A stretch of DNA of 51,491 nucleotides from Nocardia testacea NBRC 100365 (GTDB taxonomy: Bacteria > Actinomycetota > Actinomycetes > Mycobacteriales > Mycobacteriaceae): NCBI RefSeq assembly GCF_000308775.1, contig NZ_BAGJ01000181.1, forward strand, positions 1-51,491. Direction: 5' to 3'. Both the position numbers and the translations under genes were made by a program. The notes under the pieces are model-generated. The model ran no database searches. It saw nothing but the letters and a program-made list of their open reading frames with translations, and was not told the origin of the DNA. Of this stretch, positions 31,592-39,837 are shown one piece after another. Position 1 is the first letter of the stretch, and the number at the start of each line of letters is the position of its first letter.

Positions 31592-31741
31592 TCGGCGCCA
31601 CTGGGCCCGGCGCTGGAGGCCGGATCGCTGGAGGCCGGATCGCCGGAGGCCGGCGTCTCGGAATTCGCCAGCGGACTGCTCGTGACCCGGGCGGCCGAAT
31701 CGGTGGCTGCGTCGGCGAGACAGGCCGTCGATCCCGGCTAG
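31592..31741 (+). pseudogene. Orphan 3' gene remnant beside the TnpB element
   Basis: A 49-codon open stretch ends at TAG 31739-31741, has strongly GC-biased third positions, and encodes ..SAPLGPALEAGSLEAGSP.. then EFASGLLVTRAAESVAASAR. It has no start codon, and an in-frame TAG lies directly upstream at 31589-31591. It holds two direct copies of CTGGAGGCCGGATCG (near 31611-31640). Its position about 45 bases from the left end of the TnpB element suggests a gene whose 5' part was lost when the element arrived or by a later deletion. The original product is not recognisable. Confidence 0.4.
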
Positions 31742-31781
31742 GGCGGTGGTCGAAACGATCGCCGGATCGCCGCAAACGAAA

Positions 31782-31814
31782 GGGCCGCGGCACCCGAACG
31801 GGTTGCCGCGGCCC
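31782..31814 (-). terminator. Terminator hairpin of lon
   Basis: GGGCCGCGGCA (31782-31792) pairs perfectly with TGCCGCGGCCC (31804-31814). It lies 12 bases beyond the lon stop codon. On the minus strand it is followed by TTTCGTTT, so it looks like an intrinsic terminator. Confidence 0.75.
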
Positions 31815-31825
31815 TCGATCGTGGA

Positions 31826-34219
31826 TCAGGCGCTGGCCGCCAGGGTGCGCTCGCCCAGGGACGGTTCCCGCACCGGTTCGATGGCGTAGGCCAGGATCTC
31901 GGCGACATCGCCCACCGGGCGGACGTCGAGCTCGGCCAGCACATCGGCGGGGACGTCGTCCAGGTCCGGCTCGTTGCGGGCCGGAATGAACACCGTCTTC
32001 AGTCCGGCACGCTGCGCGGCGAGCAGCTTCTGCTTCACCCCACCGATCGGCAGCACCCGGCCGTTCAAGGTGACCTCGCCCGTCATCCCGACATCGGAGC
32101 GCACCGGGCGCCCCAGGGCCAGCGACACCAGCGCGGTGACCATGGTGACACCGGCCGACGGCCCGTCCTTGGGCACGGCGCCGGCGGGCACGTGGACGTG
32201 CAGGTTGCGGTCCAGCACCGCCGATTCGATGCCGATCTCACCCAGGTGCGATCGCACGTAGGTCAACGCGATCTGCGCCGATTCCTTCATGACATCGCCC
32301 AGTTGGCCGGTCAGGGTCAGGGCCCGCTCGCCCTCGGCGGTATTGGCCTCGATGTAGAGGACGTCACCGCCGAGCCCGGTGACCGCCAGACCGGTCGCCA
32401 CACCCGGTACCGCGGTGCGTTCCGCCGAATCCGGGGTGAAGCGCGGACGCCCGAGATATTCCTTCAGATCCGCGATATCTATGGTCAGCGGTGATGCCGT
32501 GGCCCCGGAGTACGGGGACTCCGTATCCGTCCGGGCCTCCTCGGTGGCGCCGGTCTCGGACAGGCGGGTCGCCGCCTTGCGCAATGCCTTGGCGATCAGC
32601 CGCTCGAGCTGCCGGACGCCGGCCTCACGGGTGTAGTTCGCCGCTACCTCGCGCAGTGCCGCGTCGGTGACCCGGACCTCCTCGGCAGTCAGCGCGTTGC
32701 GTTCCAGTTGCCGGGGCAGCAGGAAGTCGCGGGCGATGGCCACCTTGTCGTCCTCTGTGTACCCGTCGACCGTGATCACTTCCATCCGGTCCAGCAGCGG
32801 GCCCGGAATGGTCTCCATGACATTGGCCGTGGCCAGGAACAGCACATCGGACAGGTCGAGGTCCATGTCCAGGTAGTGATCGCGGAAGGTGTGGTTCTGC
32901 GCGGGGTCGAGCACCTCGAGCAGGGCCGCCGCCGGGTCGCCCCGGAAATCCGAACCGATCTTGTCGACCTCGTCCAGCAGGACGACCGGGTTCATGGAAC
33001 CGGCTTCCTTGATCGCCCGGACGATCCGGCCGGGCATCGCGCCCACATAGGTGCGCCGGTGACCGCGGATCTCCGCCTCGTCCCGCACACCGCCGAGGGC
33101 GACCCGGACGAACTTGCGTCCCAGGGCGCGGGCGACGGATTCACCGAGTGAGGTCTTACCGACCCCGGGCGGGCCGGCCAGCACCAGTACCGCGCCGGAT
33201 CCCCGTCCGCCCACGACCTCCAGGCCGCGTTGCGCCCGCCGCGCCCGGACCGCCAGATACTCGACCATCCGGTCCTTCACCTCGTCCAGGCCGTGATGGT
33301 CGGCGTCGAGCACGGCCCGGGCAGCGGCCACATCGGTGGAGTCCTCGGTTTTCACCTGCCACGGCAGTTCCAGGACGGTGTCCAGCCAGGTGCGGATCCA
33401 CCCGGTTTCCGGGCTCTGATCACTGGAGCGCTCCAACCGGCCGACCTCGCGCAGCGCCGCCTCGCGCACGCTGTCGGGCAGGTCGGCCTGCTCTACGCGG
33501 GTGCGGTAGTCGTCGGCGCCGTCCGGCTCGTCCTCGCCGAGTTCCTTGCGGATGGCGTTGAGTTGCTGGCGCAGCAGGAATTCGCGCTGGCTCTTCTCCA
33601 TGTTCTCGCGGACCTCGTCACCGATCTTCTCGGTGACCTCGGCCTCGGCGATATGGGCCCTGGTCCATTCGATGAGCCGGTTCAGCCGCTGTGCGACGTC
33701 CGGGGTCTCGAGCAGTTCACGTTTCTGCTCATCGGTGAGATACGCGGCGTAGCCCGCGGTATCGGCGATGGCGGACGGATCGGTGAGCTGGTTGAAGGCG
33801 TCGATCATCTGCCACGCCTCGCGCTTCTGCAGCACCGAGACGACCAGCTTCTTGTACTCGGCGGCCAGTTCCCGGGTGCGTCCGTCGGCGGCGGGGGTAT
33901 CGACCGGTTCGGCCTCCACCCACAGTGCGGCGCCGGGGCCGGTGACCCCGTGACCGATCTTCGCGCGCCGTTCCGCCTTCAGCACCGCGGCGGGCGTACC
34001 GCCGCGCATCCGGCCGATCTGTTCGATGGTGGCGATCACGCCGTAGGCGGCGTAACCCTCGGACAGACGCGGAGCCAGCAGCACGGTCCCGGTCTGCGCG
34101 GCCTGCGCGGCGTCGATGGCCGCCTGCGCGGATTCATCCAGTTCGATCGGCACGACCATCCCGGGCAGCACGATGGGATCGGTCAGGAACAGCACCGGAA
34201 GATTCAGTGGTGTAGTCAC
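31826..34219 (-). CDS. lon: ATP-dependent protease Lon
   Basis: About 797 residues in the standard Lon order: an N-terminal LON substrate-binding domain starting TTPLNLPVLFLTDPIVLPGM, a coiled-coil region (EKIGDEVRENMEKSQREFLLR), an AAA domain with Walker A GPPGVGKTSLGES near 346 and Walker B VVLLDEVDKIGSD, and a C-terminal S16 protease domain with the catalytic serine in PKDGPSAGVTM (near 687) and lysine in GGVKQKLLAA (near 729). Lon degrades misfolded and regulatory proteins in the cytoplasm. The GTG at 34219 has GGAGG eight bases upstream, and is preferred over the ATG at 34252, which lies inside the HAIR-like operator. M. tuberculosis lacks Lon, while Nocardia and M. smegmatis have it. 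Confidence 0.95.
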   Translation of the reverse strand: MTTPLNLPVLFLTDPIVLPGMVVPIELDESAQAAIDAAQAAQTGTVLLAPRLSEGYAAYGVIATIEQIGRMRGGTPAAVLKAERRAKIGHGVTGPGAALWVEAEPVDTPAADGRTRELAAEYKKLVVSVLQKREAWQMIDAFNQLTDPSAIADTAGYAAYLTDEQKRELLETPDVAQRLNRLIEWTRAHIAEAEVTEKIGDEVRENMEKSQREFLLRQQLNAIRKELGEDEPDGADDYRTRVEQADLPDSVREAALREVGRLERSSDQSPETGWIRTWLDTVLELPWQVKTEDSTDVAAARAVLDADHHGLDEVKDRMVEYLAVRARRAQRGLEVVGGRGSGAVLVLAGPPGVGKTSLGESVARALGRKFVRVALGGVRDEAEIRGHRRTYVGAMPGRIVRAIKEAGSMNPVVLLDEVDKIGSDFRGDPAAALLEVLDPAQNHTFRDHYLDMDLDLSDVLFLATANVMETIPGPLLDRMEVITVDGYTEDDKVAIARDFLLPRQLERNALTAEEVRVTDAALREVAANYTREAGVRQLERLIAKALRKAATRLSETGATEEARTDTESPYSGATASPLTIDIADLKEYLGRPRFTPDSAERTAVPGVATGLAVTGLGGDVLYIEANTAEGERALTLTGQLGDVMKESAQIALTYVRSHLGEIGIESAVLDRNLHVHVPAGAVPKDGPSAGVTMVTALVSLALGRPVRSDVGMTGEVTLNGRVLPIGGVKQKLLAAQRAGLKTVFIPARNEPDLDDVPADVLAELDVRPVGDVAEILAYAIEPVREPSLGERTLAASA

Positions 34220-34235
34220 GAACACAACCTCCAAT

Positions 34236-34258
34236 AGTTGAGCTACACCCACTCAACT
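34236..34258 (-). promoter_or_regulatory. HAIR-like operator (HspR site) in front of lon
   Basis: AGTTGAG (34236-34242) and CTCAACT (34252-34258) form a perfect 7-bp inverted repeat. Read as TTGAG-C-TACACCC-ACTCAA, it matches the HspR-associated inverted repeat CTTGAGT-N7-ACTCAAG closely. HspR represses lon in Streptomyces through such sites. It lies 17 bases before the lon GTG, where a bound repressor would block transcription. Confidence 0.7.
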
Positions 34259-34322
34259 TGGCCGGGTCCGCCTTTGTTCCACCCCGTGCCCGTGTTCGCC
34301 CACGGCGAAGAAGAATCGTTCA

Positions 34323-35459
34323 TCACAGCGATTCGTAGACGGCGGTCACGAGATCGTGGGCGCGGGTGTCCCCGTCGAAGGCGTCACGGCGCAGGTTCGG
34401 TACGAAACCGAAGGCGATCCGGCGTTCGGGGTCGGTGAACCCCAGCGAGCCGCCGGCGCCGGGATGGCCGAACGCGCCGGCGCGGGCCGGTCCGGGCAGC
34501 CGCATGGTTGCCGCGGGCAGCATGTAGCCGAGTCCGAACGCGCTTTCCAGCATCAGCACCTCGTCCGGACCGCGTACCTGTTCGGTGGCGGCCGCGCGGA
34601 GGATGTCCCCAGGTAGCAGGGCGCCCGCACCCAGGTCGCGGTAGAAACCGGCCAGCGCCCGGGCGGTGGTGTGCAGGCCGCTGGCCGGCCAGCCACCCGC
34701 CTGCACGGCGGGATCGGAGTAGGAGGGGCGCGGGTTGGTCGAGCCGCGCATGATCAGCGAATCCGGATCTTCGTAGGCACGCATCAGCCGCGCGGCGACG
34801 CCGCCCCCGGCGGTATCGACGGAGAATCGGGCGGCGCCGGAGCGCTCCGGGAAGGCGGTGCGCGCCGGGGCGACCCGCGGTATGCCGAGACACAGTTCGG
34901 GCCCGAAATGCTCGGCCACATAGGTCGCGACCGAATCACCGGTGTGCCGCCTGACGAATTCGCCGACCAGCCAACCGAAGGTCAGGGCGTGGTAACCGTG
35001 CCGGGTGCCCGGCTCCCATACCGGTCGCTGTGCGGCGAGCCGGTCGGCCATGGCCCGGGGGTCGGCCGCCTCGGCGACGGTGACCGGCCGGTCGAACGCG
35101 GGCAGACCGGCCCGGTGGGCCAGCAGATCCGCCAGCGTGGTGGCTTCCTTGCCCGCGGCACCGAACTCCGGCCACCACCGCGTCACCGGTTCCTCGACGC
35201 CGATCCGGGTCTCGGCACTCACCCGCAGCGCGGCGGTCGCTGTCAGTCCTTTGGTACACGAGAAGGTGACGCAGGGAGTGTCGCGTTCCCACGCCCGTCC
35301 GGTCCGGCGATCGGCGATTCCGCCCCACAGATCCACCACCGCGCGGCCGTCGACGAATACCGCCACCGCGGCCCCGAGATCCGCGCCCGCCGCCAGATTC
35401 GCCGCGAAGACCTCGCGAACCGCACCGAAGGCGGGGTCGGCGTGTCCTTCCACAGTCAC
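34323..35459 (-). CDS. Serine hydrolase of the beta-lactamase/esterase (class C-like) family
   Basis: This 378-residue protein belongs to the beta-lactamase-related serine hydrolases (EstB/LipL-like). The catalytic SxxK motif is SCTK with S67 and K70, the tyrosine motif is YHALTFGW, and the third box is the FGHPGAGGSLGF segment near 325-340. It has no signal peptide, so it is probably a cytoplasmic esterase rather than a beta-lactamase. The GTG at 35459 is preceded by an AT-rich GTTCTAATTATTCAC stretch with no clear Shine-Dalgarno sequence. It lies upstream of lon on the same strand, but the lon operator between them argues for separate control. Confidence 0.86.
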   Translation of the reverse strand: MTVEGHADPAFGAVREVFAANLAAGADLGAAVAVFVDGRAVVDLWGGIADRRTGRAWERDTPCVTFSCTKGLTATAALRVSAETRIGVEEPVTRWWPEFGAAGKEATTLADLLAHRAGLPAFDRPVTVAEAADPRAMADRLAAQRPVWEPGTRHGYHALTFGWLVGEFVRRHTGDSVATYVAEHFGPELCLGIPRVAPARTAFPERSGAARFSVDTAGGGVAARLMRAYEDPDSLIMRGSTNPRPSYSDPAVQAGGWPASGLHTTARALAGFYRDLGAGALLPGDILRAAATEQVRGPDEVLMLESAFGLGYMLPAATMRLPGPARAGAFGHPGAGGSLGFTDPERRIAFGFVPNLRRDAFDGDTRAHDLVTAVYESL

Positions 35460-35528
35460 GTGAATAATTAGAACACGTTATCGTTCCGCCGAGTCCGATT
35501 CCCGCTTCGTGACCGGACTCGACCGGAT

Positions 35529-37232
35529 TCAGTGCCCGGCGAACGCCTCCGCGAGCCACCACGCGCCACCGTCGCTGGTGATCTTCGCGTCGATCACCAG
35601 CGGCCGGGCCCGGCCCGTGCGCCGGTATCGCTCGACCCATTCGCGGACCGGGGCGAGATCGGCCTCCGAACGGGCGGTGACGCCGGTGGCCCCGAAACCT
35701 TGCGCTACAGCGGCGATATCGGTCTCGGGGAAGGTGACGGTGCCGTGGTCGGCAGCACCGAAATGGTGCACTTCGGCGCCGTAGGCGGAGTCGTTGTAGA
35801 CGATCACCACCAGCGGAAGCGCGCAGCGCACCGCCGTTTCCAGCTCGGCGATCGCCATGAGGAACCCGCCGTCCCCGGTGCCGAGCACCGGGAGCCGGTC
35901 GGGCCGGGCGAACGCCGCACCGATCGCGGTGCCCAGTCCGAGGCCGATCGACTGGAACGCCTGGGTGAAACAGAATCCGTTCTCGTCGGGCACCGACAGA
36001 TGGGTGGCGGGGTAGCCCATGAAATTCCCGGAGTCGATCGAGACGATCCGCTGCGCGGGCAGGATCTCGTCGAGCGCGATGGTGAGCGCCCGGGGATCGA
36101 TCCGCTCGCCGGTGGACGAATCGTCCACCGGGACGTCTTGCCAGCGACCCGTACGGGCGATGCGGGCCGCCACCTCCGGGGTGCGGTAGCCGCTCACCTG
36201 CCGGGCGCCGGACCGTCCCCATTCGGCCAGTACGTCCCGGGCGGTCGCCGCGCAATCGCCGAGCACGCCGAGATCGACCGGGCGGTGCGCGCCGATGGCG
36301 TCGATATCGTCGTCGACCTGCACCACCCGGGCGCCGGGCCCGATCAGGCGGCCGTGCCGCATGGTCCACATGTTCAGCGCACAGCCCCAGCCGACCACGA
36401 GATCGGCGCCCGCGATCAGCTCGGCGCTGGTCGGCGACGAGAAACCCCCCGAAATCCCCAGCGCGAACTCGTCTTCGGCGAAGAGTCCGTTCGCGACGGC
36501 CGAAGTGGCCACCAGCGCACCGCAGGCCCGCGCCAGAGCGGCGATCGAAGGCCCGGCGTCCCGGGCGCCGCGGCCCGCCACGAAAACCGGCTTACGCGCA
36601 CCGCGCAGCGCCGCCGCCAACTGCGTCACCGCCTCGGCGCCCGGCCGGACCGGCGGCAACGGCACCGGCGCCACGACGGGCCCGGTCGCGGCGGCCGGGG
36701 CGGCGGCGACGTCGATCGCCACATTGAGGACCACGGTGCGGCGCCGGGCGACCGCCGTCCGGAAGGCCCGGGTCACATCGGCGACCGCGGTCTGCGCCGC
36801 GAACACCCGGTCGCTCACCGCGCCGACACTCCCGGCCAGCGCCTCCTGATCCACTCGGAAATTGGACCGCAACGCCGCCGCCGGACTGTCCGCGGTCAGC
36901 ACGATCATCGGGGTGCGGCTCTTGGCGGCCTCGCCGATCCCGGTCATGGCGTTGGTCAGCCCACAACCCTGGTGCACCGACAGCACTCCGACCCGCCCCG
37001 ACATCCGGGTGTAGGCGTCGGCCATACTCGCCGCGCCGCCCTCGTGCCGAGCCGCCGTGAAGGGCACGCCGCCGCGGCGCAGCGCGTTGGTCATCACGAA
37101 ATTACCGCTGCCCACGACCCCGAAGCAGTGCCCGGCGCCGAGGTCGGCCAGCACCCCGCCCACCACATCGGCAACGGTCGGGCCGTAGCCGGGCCCGCCC
37201 GCCCGGGCATTCGCCGAGCCGTCCCCCGTCAC
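35529..37232 (-). CDS. Thiamine diphosphate-dependent enzyme (acetolactate synthase/benzoylformate decarboxylase-like)
   Basis: This protein of about 567 residues has the three-domain layout of ThDP-dependent decarboxylases. The N-terminal PYR domain has the activating glutamate in AARHEGGAASMADAYTR, the middle domain spans about 190-330, and the C-terminal PP domain has the ThDP motif GTGDGGFLMAIAELE ending near YNDSAYG. The HQGCGLTNAMTGIGEA segment is also typical. The exact substrate (a 2-oxoacid) is not evident. The GTG at 37232 overlaps the TGA of the upstream cyclase-family gene in a GTGA tetranucleotide, so the two are translationally coupled and likely act in one pathway. The frame upstream is only open, not homologous. 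Confidence 0.88.
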   Translation of the reverse strand: MTGDGSANARAGGPGYGPTVADVVGGVLADLGAGHCFGVVGSGNFVMTNALRRGGVPFTAARHEGGAASMADAYTRMSGRVGVLSVHQGCGLTNAMTGIGEAAKSRTPMIVLTADSPAAALRSNFRVDQEALAGSVGAVSDRVFAAQTAVADVTRAFRTAVARRRTVVLNVAIDVAAAPAAATGPVVAPVPLPPVRPGAEAVTQLAAALRGARKPVFVAGRGARDAGPSIAALARACGALVATSAVANGLFAEDEFALGISGGFSSPTSAELIAGADLVVGWGCALNMWTMRHGRLIGPGARVVQVDDDIDAIGAHRPVDLGVLGDCAATARDVLAEWGRSGARQVSGYRTPEVAARIARTGRWQDVPVDDSSTGERIDPRALTIALDEILPAQRIVSIDSGNFMGYPATHLSVPDENGFCFTQAFQSIGLGLGTAIGAAFARPDRLPVLGTGDGGFLMAIAELETAVRCALPLVVIVYNDSAYGAEVHHFGAADHGTVTFPETDIAAVAQGFGATGVTARSEADLAPVREWVERYRRTGRARPLVIDAKITSDGGAWWLAEAFAGH

Positions 37233-38029
37233 GCCGCGCCGGCCCGATCGAGCACCGCGAGAACTCGCGACGGGCTGCCGGTACCGCCGACGATCGGTAA
37301 CGGACTCACCACCAGCATCGCGCCCACGGCGGGGAGCCGGCCGAGATTGCGCAGCGAGGTGAGGCCGTATTTGTCGTGGCCGAGGAAGTAGTGGTGCACC
37401 GGGAACGCGGGATCGAAACCGCCGGCCAGACCGGCGTCGACCCCCACGGTTTCCACCCCGAGCCCGGTCAGCCCCCGCTCGGTGGCCAGCCAGCGCGCAC
37501 AGTCGACCGCCACCCCCGGCGTATGCGAACCCGTCTCGTCGGCATTGAGGAATTCGGCCTCGGAACCGCCGCGCGATTCCCAGCCGGTGCGCAGCAGCAG
37601 CCACGCCCCGTCGGCCAAACGGCCGTGCCGCTGCTCCCAGGCCCGCACCTCGGCGATGGTGAGCAGATGGTCCGGGTCGGCGGCCACCTCGGCGGTCAGG
37701 TCCAGCACGGCGGCCGGTCCGATGAGCCGGCCCACCGGGATCTGCGACACATCGTCACCGTCACGGCCGGTGACCCAGTGCACCGGGGCGTCGAGGTGGG
37801 TGCCGATATGTTCGCCGGTGTGGATGTTGTTGTGCCGCCAGAACGGGCCGGACTCGTTGTAGGCACTGACCTCCTCGAGACTGAAATCGATCAGATTGGC
37901 GAACGGCTCGGGCAGCCGCAGGGCCGGCGTGGAGCTGCTCAGCGGTGTGGTCAGATCGATCACTTCCAACCGCCCGTCGGCGAGGGCGGCGAGGAAAGCG
38001 GGGAGTACCGAGGTCTCGGGGTTGCTCAT
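37229..38029 (-). CDS. Cyclase-family metal-dependent hydrolase (kynurenine formamidase-like)
   Basis: This 266-residue protein has the cyclase-family signature HIGTHLDAPVHW (H74, H78, D80, H84), which binds zinc or manganese in KynB-type formamidases and isatin hydrolases. The start VIDLTTPLSSSTPALRLPEP is also typical. It is the first gene of a two-gene unit with the ThDP enzyme, whose start overlaps its stop. The pair suggests processing of an aromatic or 2-oxoacid substrate, but the compound cannot be named. The ATG at 38029 lacks a strong ribosome binding site. Confidence 0.86.
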   Translation of the reverse strand: MSNPETSVLPAFLAALADGRLEVIDLTTPLSSSTPALRLPEPFANLIDFSLEEVSAYNESGPFWRHNNIHTGEHIGTHLDAPVHWVTGRDGDDVSQIPVGRLIGPAAVLDLTAEVAADPDHLLTIAEVRAWEQRHGRLADGAWLLLRTGWESRGGSEAEFLNADETGSHTPGVAVDCARWLATERGLTGLGVETVGVDAGLAGGFDPAFPVHHYFLGHDKYGLTSLRNLGRLPAVGAMLVVSPLPIVGGTGSPSRVLAVLDRAGAA

Positions 38030-38091
38030 GTCGGCACCCTATTCCGGTTTTCCACGGCACGGCGAGGGCCGTGGGGGCCGGTGAGCCCTGA

Positions 38092-38119
38092 TTGACACCC
38101 GGGACGGGCCGATGACAAT
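38092..38119 (+). promoter_or_regulatory. Candidate promoter of the DUF445 gene
   Basis: TTGACA (38092-38097) matches the sigma-70 -35 consensus; GACAAT (38114-38119), 16 bases downstream, is a reasonable -10 element. A transcript from here would begin about 37 bases before the ATG at 38163. Confidence 0.4.
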
Positions 38120-38162
38120 GTGATGATCTCGAATACCCGATCCGGCCCAAGGGGAGCGCGCG

Positions 38163-39518
38163 ATGATCACACTCTCGTCCGGAGTGTTGATCAATTGGGA
38201 AGAACTCACGGGTCAGAGCAAGTTCGTCGTAGATCTGATCAGTTTCCCCATATTCAGCGCGGCGGCCGGTTGGCTCACCAACTGGACCGGTGTGCTGATG
38301 CTCTTCTGGCCGCTGCTGTTCCGCGGTATCCGGATTCCCGGCCTCGACGTGCTGTATCCCTATCTACCGCGCCGGGTCCAGGTGCTGCCGACCTTTTCCG
38401 AGGACGGGTCCCGGCTGGGCTTCCAGGGTTTCATTCCGGCCCGCGCCGAGAAGATGGCCAGTATCTGTGTGGACAAAGCCCTGCTGCGGATAGGCAGTCC
38501 CCGGGATTTCATCCACGAACTGGACCTCGACGGTATCGCCGACTATGTCGCGGCCCTGGCCCGCAAACAGGTCAAGAGCATTGTCGACGAGGTGATGAAC
38601 CGGGAGAACCCGGATCTGTGGAATGCCGTGCCGCGGGCGATGCGGCAACTGATCTATCAGCGGGTGGAACGGGAACTGCCCGAACTCACCGGCCGGGCAT
38701 TCGATTCGCTCGGTGACAATGTCGACCAGCTCATCGACGTGAAGGGTTTCGTGATCCGGTATCTGCAGGAGAATCCGCAGATCCTCAAGGACCTCACCAC
38801 CACCATCGCGGCGCCGGAACTGAAGTTCATGGTCCGGATCGGCCTGCTCGGCGCCCCGTTCGGGCTGCTCCTGGCGCTCTACCTGCATATCCACTCCGAT
38901 ATTCCGGTGTGGGGCTGGGTTCCGTCCTGGGTGATCGTGCTGGCGGCCTCGGCGCTCATCGGCGTCATCGTCAACATCATCGCCGTGCGGGTGGTGTTCA
39001 CCCCCGGCGATCCGCAGCCCCGCTACAAATACATCTGGAAACAGGCGCTGCTGGCCAAACGGCAGCCGCAGGCGGCCACCGATCTGGCCCATATCCTCGC
39101 CTACCAGGTGCTCACCCTGCCCAATCTGTCCAACGAGCTGCTCAACGGCCCCAACGGCGACAAGACCCGGCTGCTGCTCGAACAGCTCATCTCCGACGAG
39201 ATCCACCGCCAGCTGGGCCGCACCACCTCGGTGGTCCGGGCCGCGTTCGGCCGGCGCCAGTTCGACAATCTGAAGGTCGGAGCGGCGGGCGCGGCGGTCG
39301 GCCTGGCACCCGCGCTGGTGGAGGACGCCGATTTCATCCGGGAGCAGGCCGAGAACATCGACGAGTTCGCGGCCCGCAAGCTACAGCAGCTGACGCCCGG
39401 TGAATTCATGGAGATGTTCTACGCCTCGGTCGAACAGGACGCCTGGCTGCTCTATCTGCACGGAGCCGCGCTCGGGCTACTGGTCGGCGCCACCCATCTG
39501 CTGATCTTCGGCTGGTAG
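38163..39518 (+). CDS. DUF445-family membrane protein
   Basis: This 451-residue protein matches DUF445: an N-terminal hydrophobic segment with the LISFPIFSAAAGWLTNW motif, a long helical soluble region, two central hydrophobic helices at about 223-240 and 251-276 (the latter VIVLAASALIGVIVNIIAVRVVF), and a last helix at the C-terminus. It also repeats the family's LGFQGFIPARAEKMA motif near 84-98. The function of DUF445 (YheB-like) proteins is not established. AAGGGGAG precedes the ATG at 38163. It is monocistronic, divergent from the cyclase gene. Confidence 0.85.
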   Translation: MITLSSGVLINWEELTGQSKFVVDLISFPIFSAAAGWLTNWTGVLMLFWPLLFRGIRIPGLDVLYPYLPRRVQVLPTFSEDGSRLGFQGFIPARAEKMASICVDKALLRIGSPRDFIHELDLDGIADYVAALARKQVKSIVDEVMNRENPDLWNAVPRAMRQLIYQRVERELPELTGRAFDSLGDNVDQLIDVKGFVIRYLQENPQILKDLTTTIAAPELKFMVRIGLLGAPFGLLLALYLHIHSDIPVWGWVPSWVIVLAASALIGVIVNIIAVRVVFTPGDPQPRYKYIWKQALLAKRQPQAATDLAHILAYQVLTLPNLSNELLNGPNGDKTRLLLEQLISDEIHRQLGRTTSVVRAAFGRRQFDNLKVGAAGAAVGLAPALVEDADFIREQAENIDEFAARKLQQLTPGEFMEMFYASVEQDAWLLYLHGAALGLLVGATHLLIFGW

Positions 39519-39747
39519 CCACCGCACCGATCCGCTGCGCATCCGTGCCGCTGCCGGTGACCTCTCCCGGTGGCACCGCGGTCGGGGTCGCCGGACGTTC
39601 GACCGGGGAGTGCGGTGCCGCTGCGGGCACCTTGCTCGCGCTCCGGAAACACGCGTCGGCTGCCGGGATTCCTGGCGTCCGGGTCGGCCGTGCCGTGGCC
39701 CGTATCTCCGGTATCGACCGCGAATGCCGCGATGGCCGGAACAGCGG

Positions 39748-39775
39748 AAAATACAAGCAGGCGTGCTTGTATTTT
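39748..39775. promoter_or_regulatory. Strong AT-rich palindrome upstream of the TIGR03084 gene
   Basis: AAAATACAAGCA (39748-39759) and TGCTTGTATTTT (39764-39775) form a perfect 12-bp inverted repeat around GGCG. The AT-rich arms stand out against the surrounding GC-rich sequence. It resembles TetR-family operators (ATACAAGC..GCTTGTAT) and lies 62 bases before the gene. The rest of the gap 39519-39837 shows no gene. Confidence 0.6.
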
Positions 39776-39837
39776 TCTCGGACCGCTGGAATGCTGAACC
39801 CCGCACCGACCTGCGCGTAACGGGAATGAGGGAACCG

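Noticed and set aside
39748..39775. KstR2 operator at the palindrome before the TIGR03084 gene
   Set aside because: KstR2 sites have CAAG and CTTG separated by two bases; here the spacing is eight bases, so only a generic TetR-type operator is supported.
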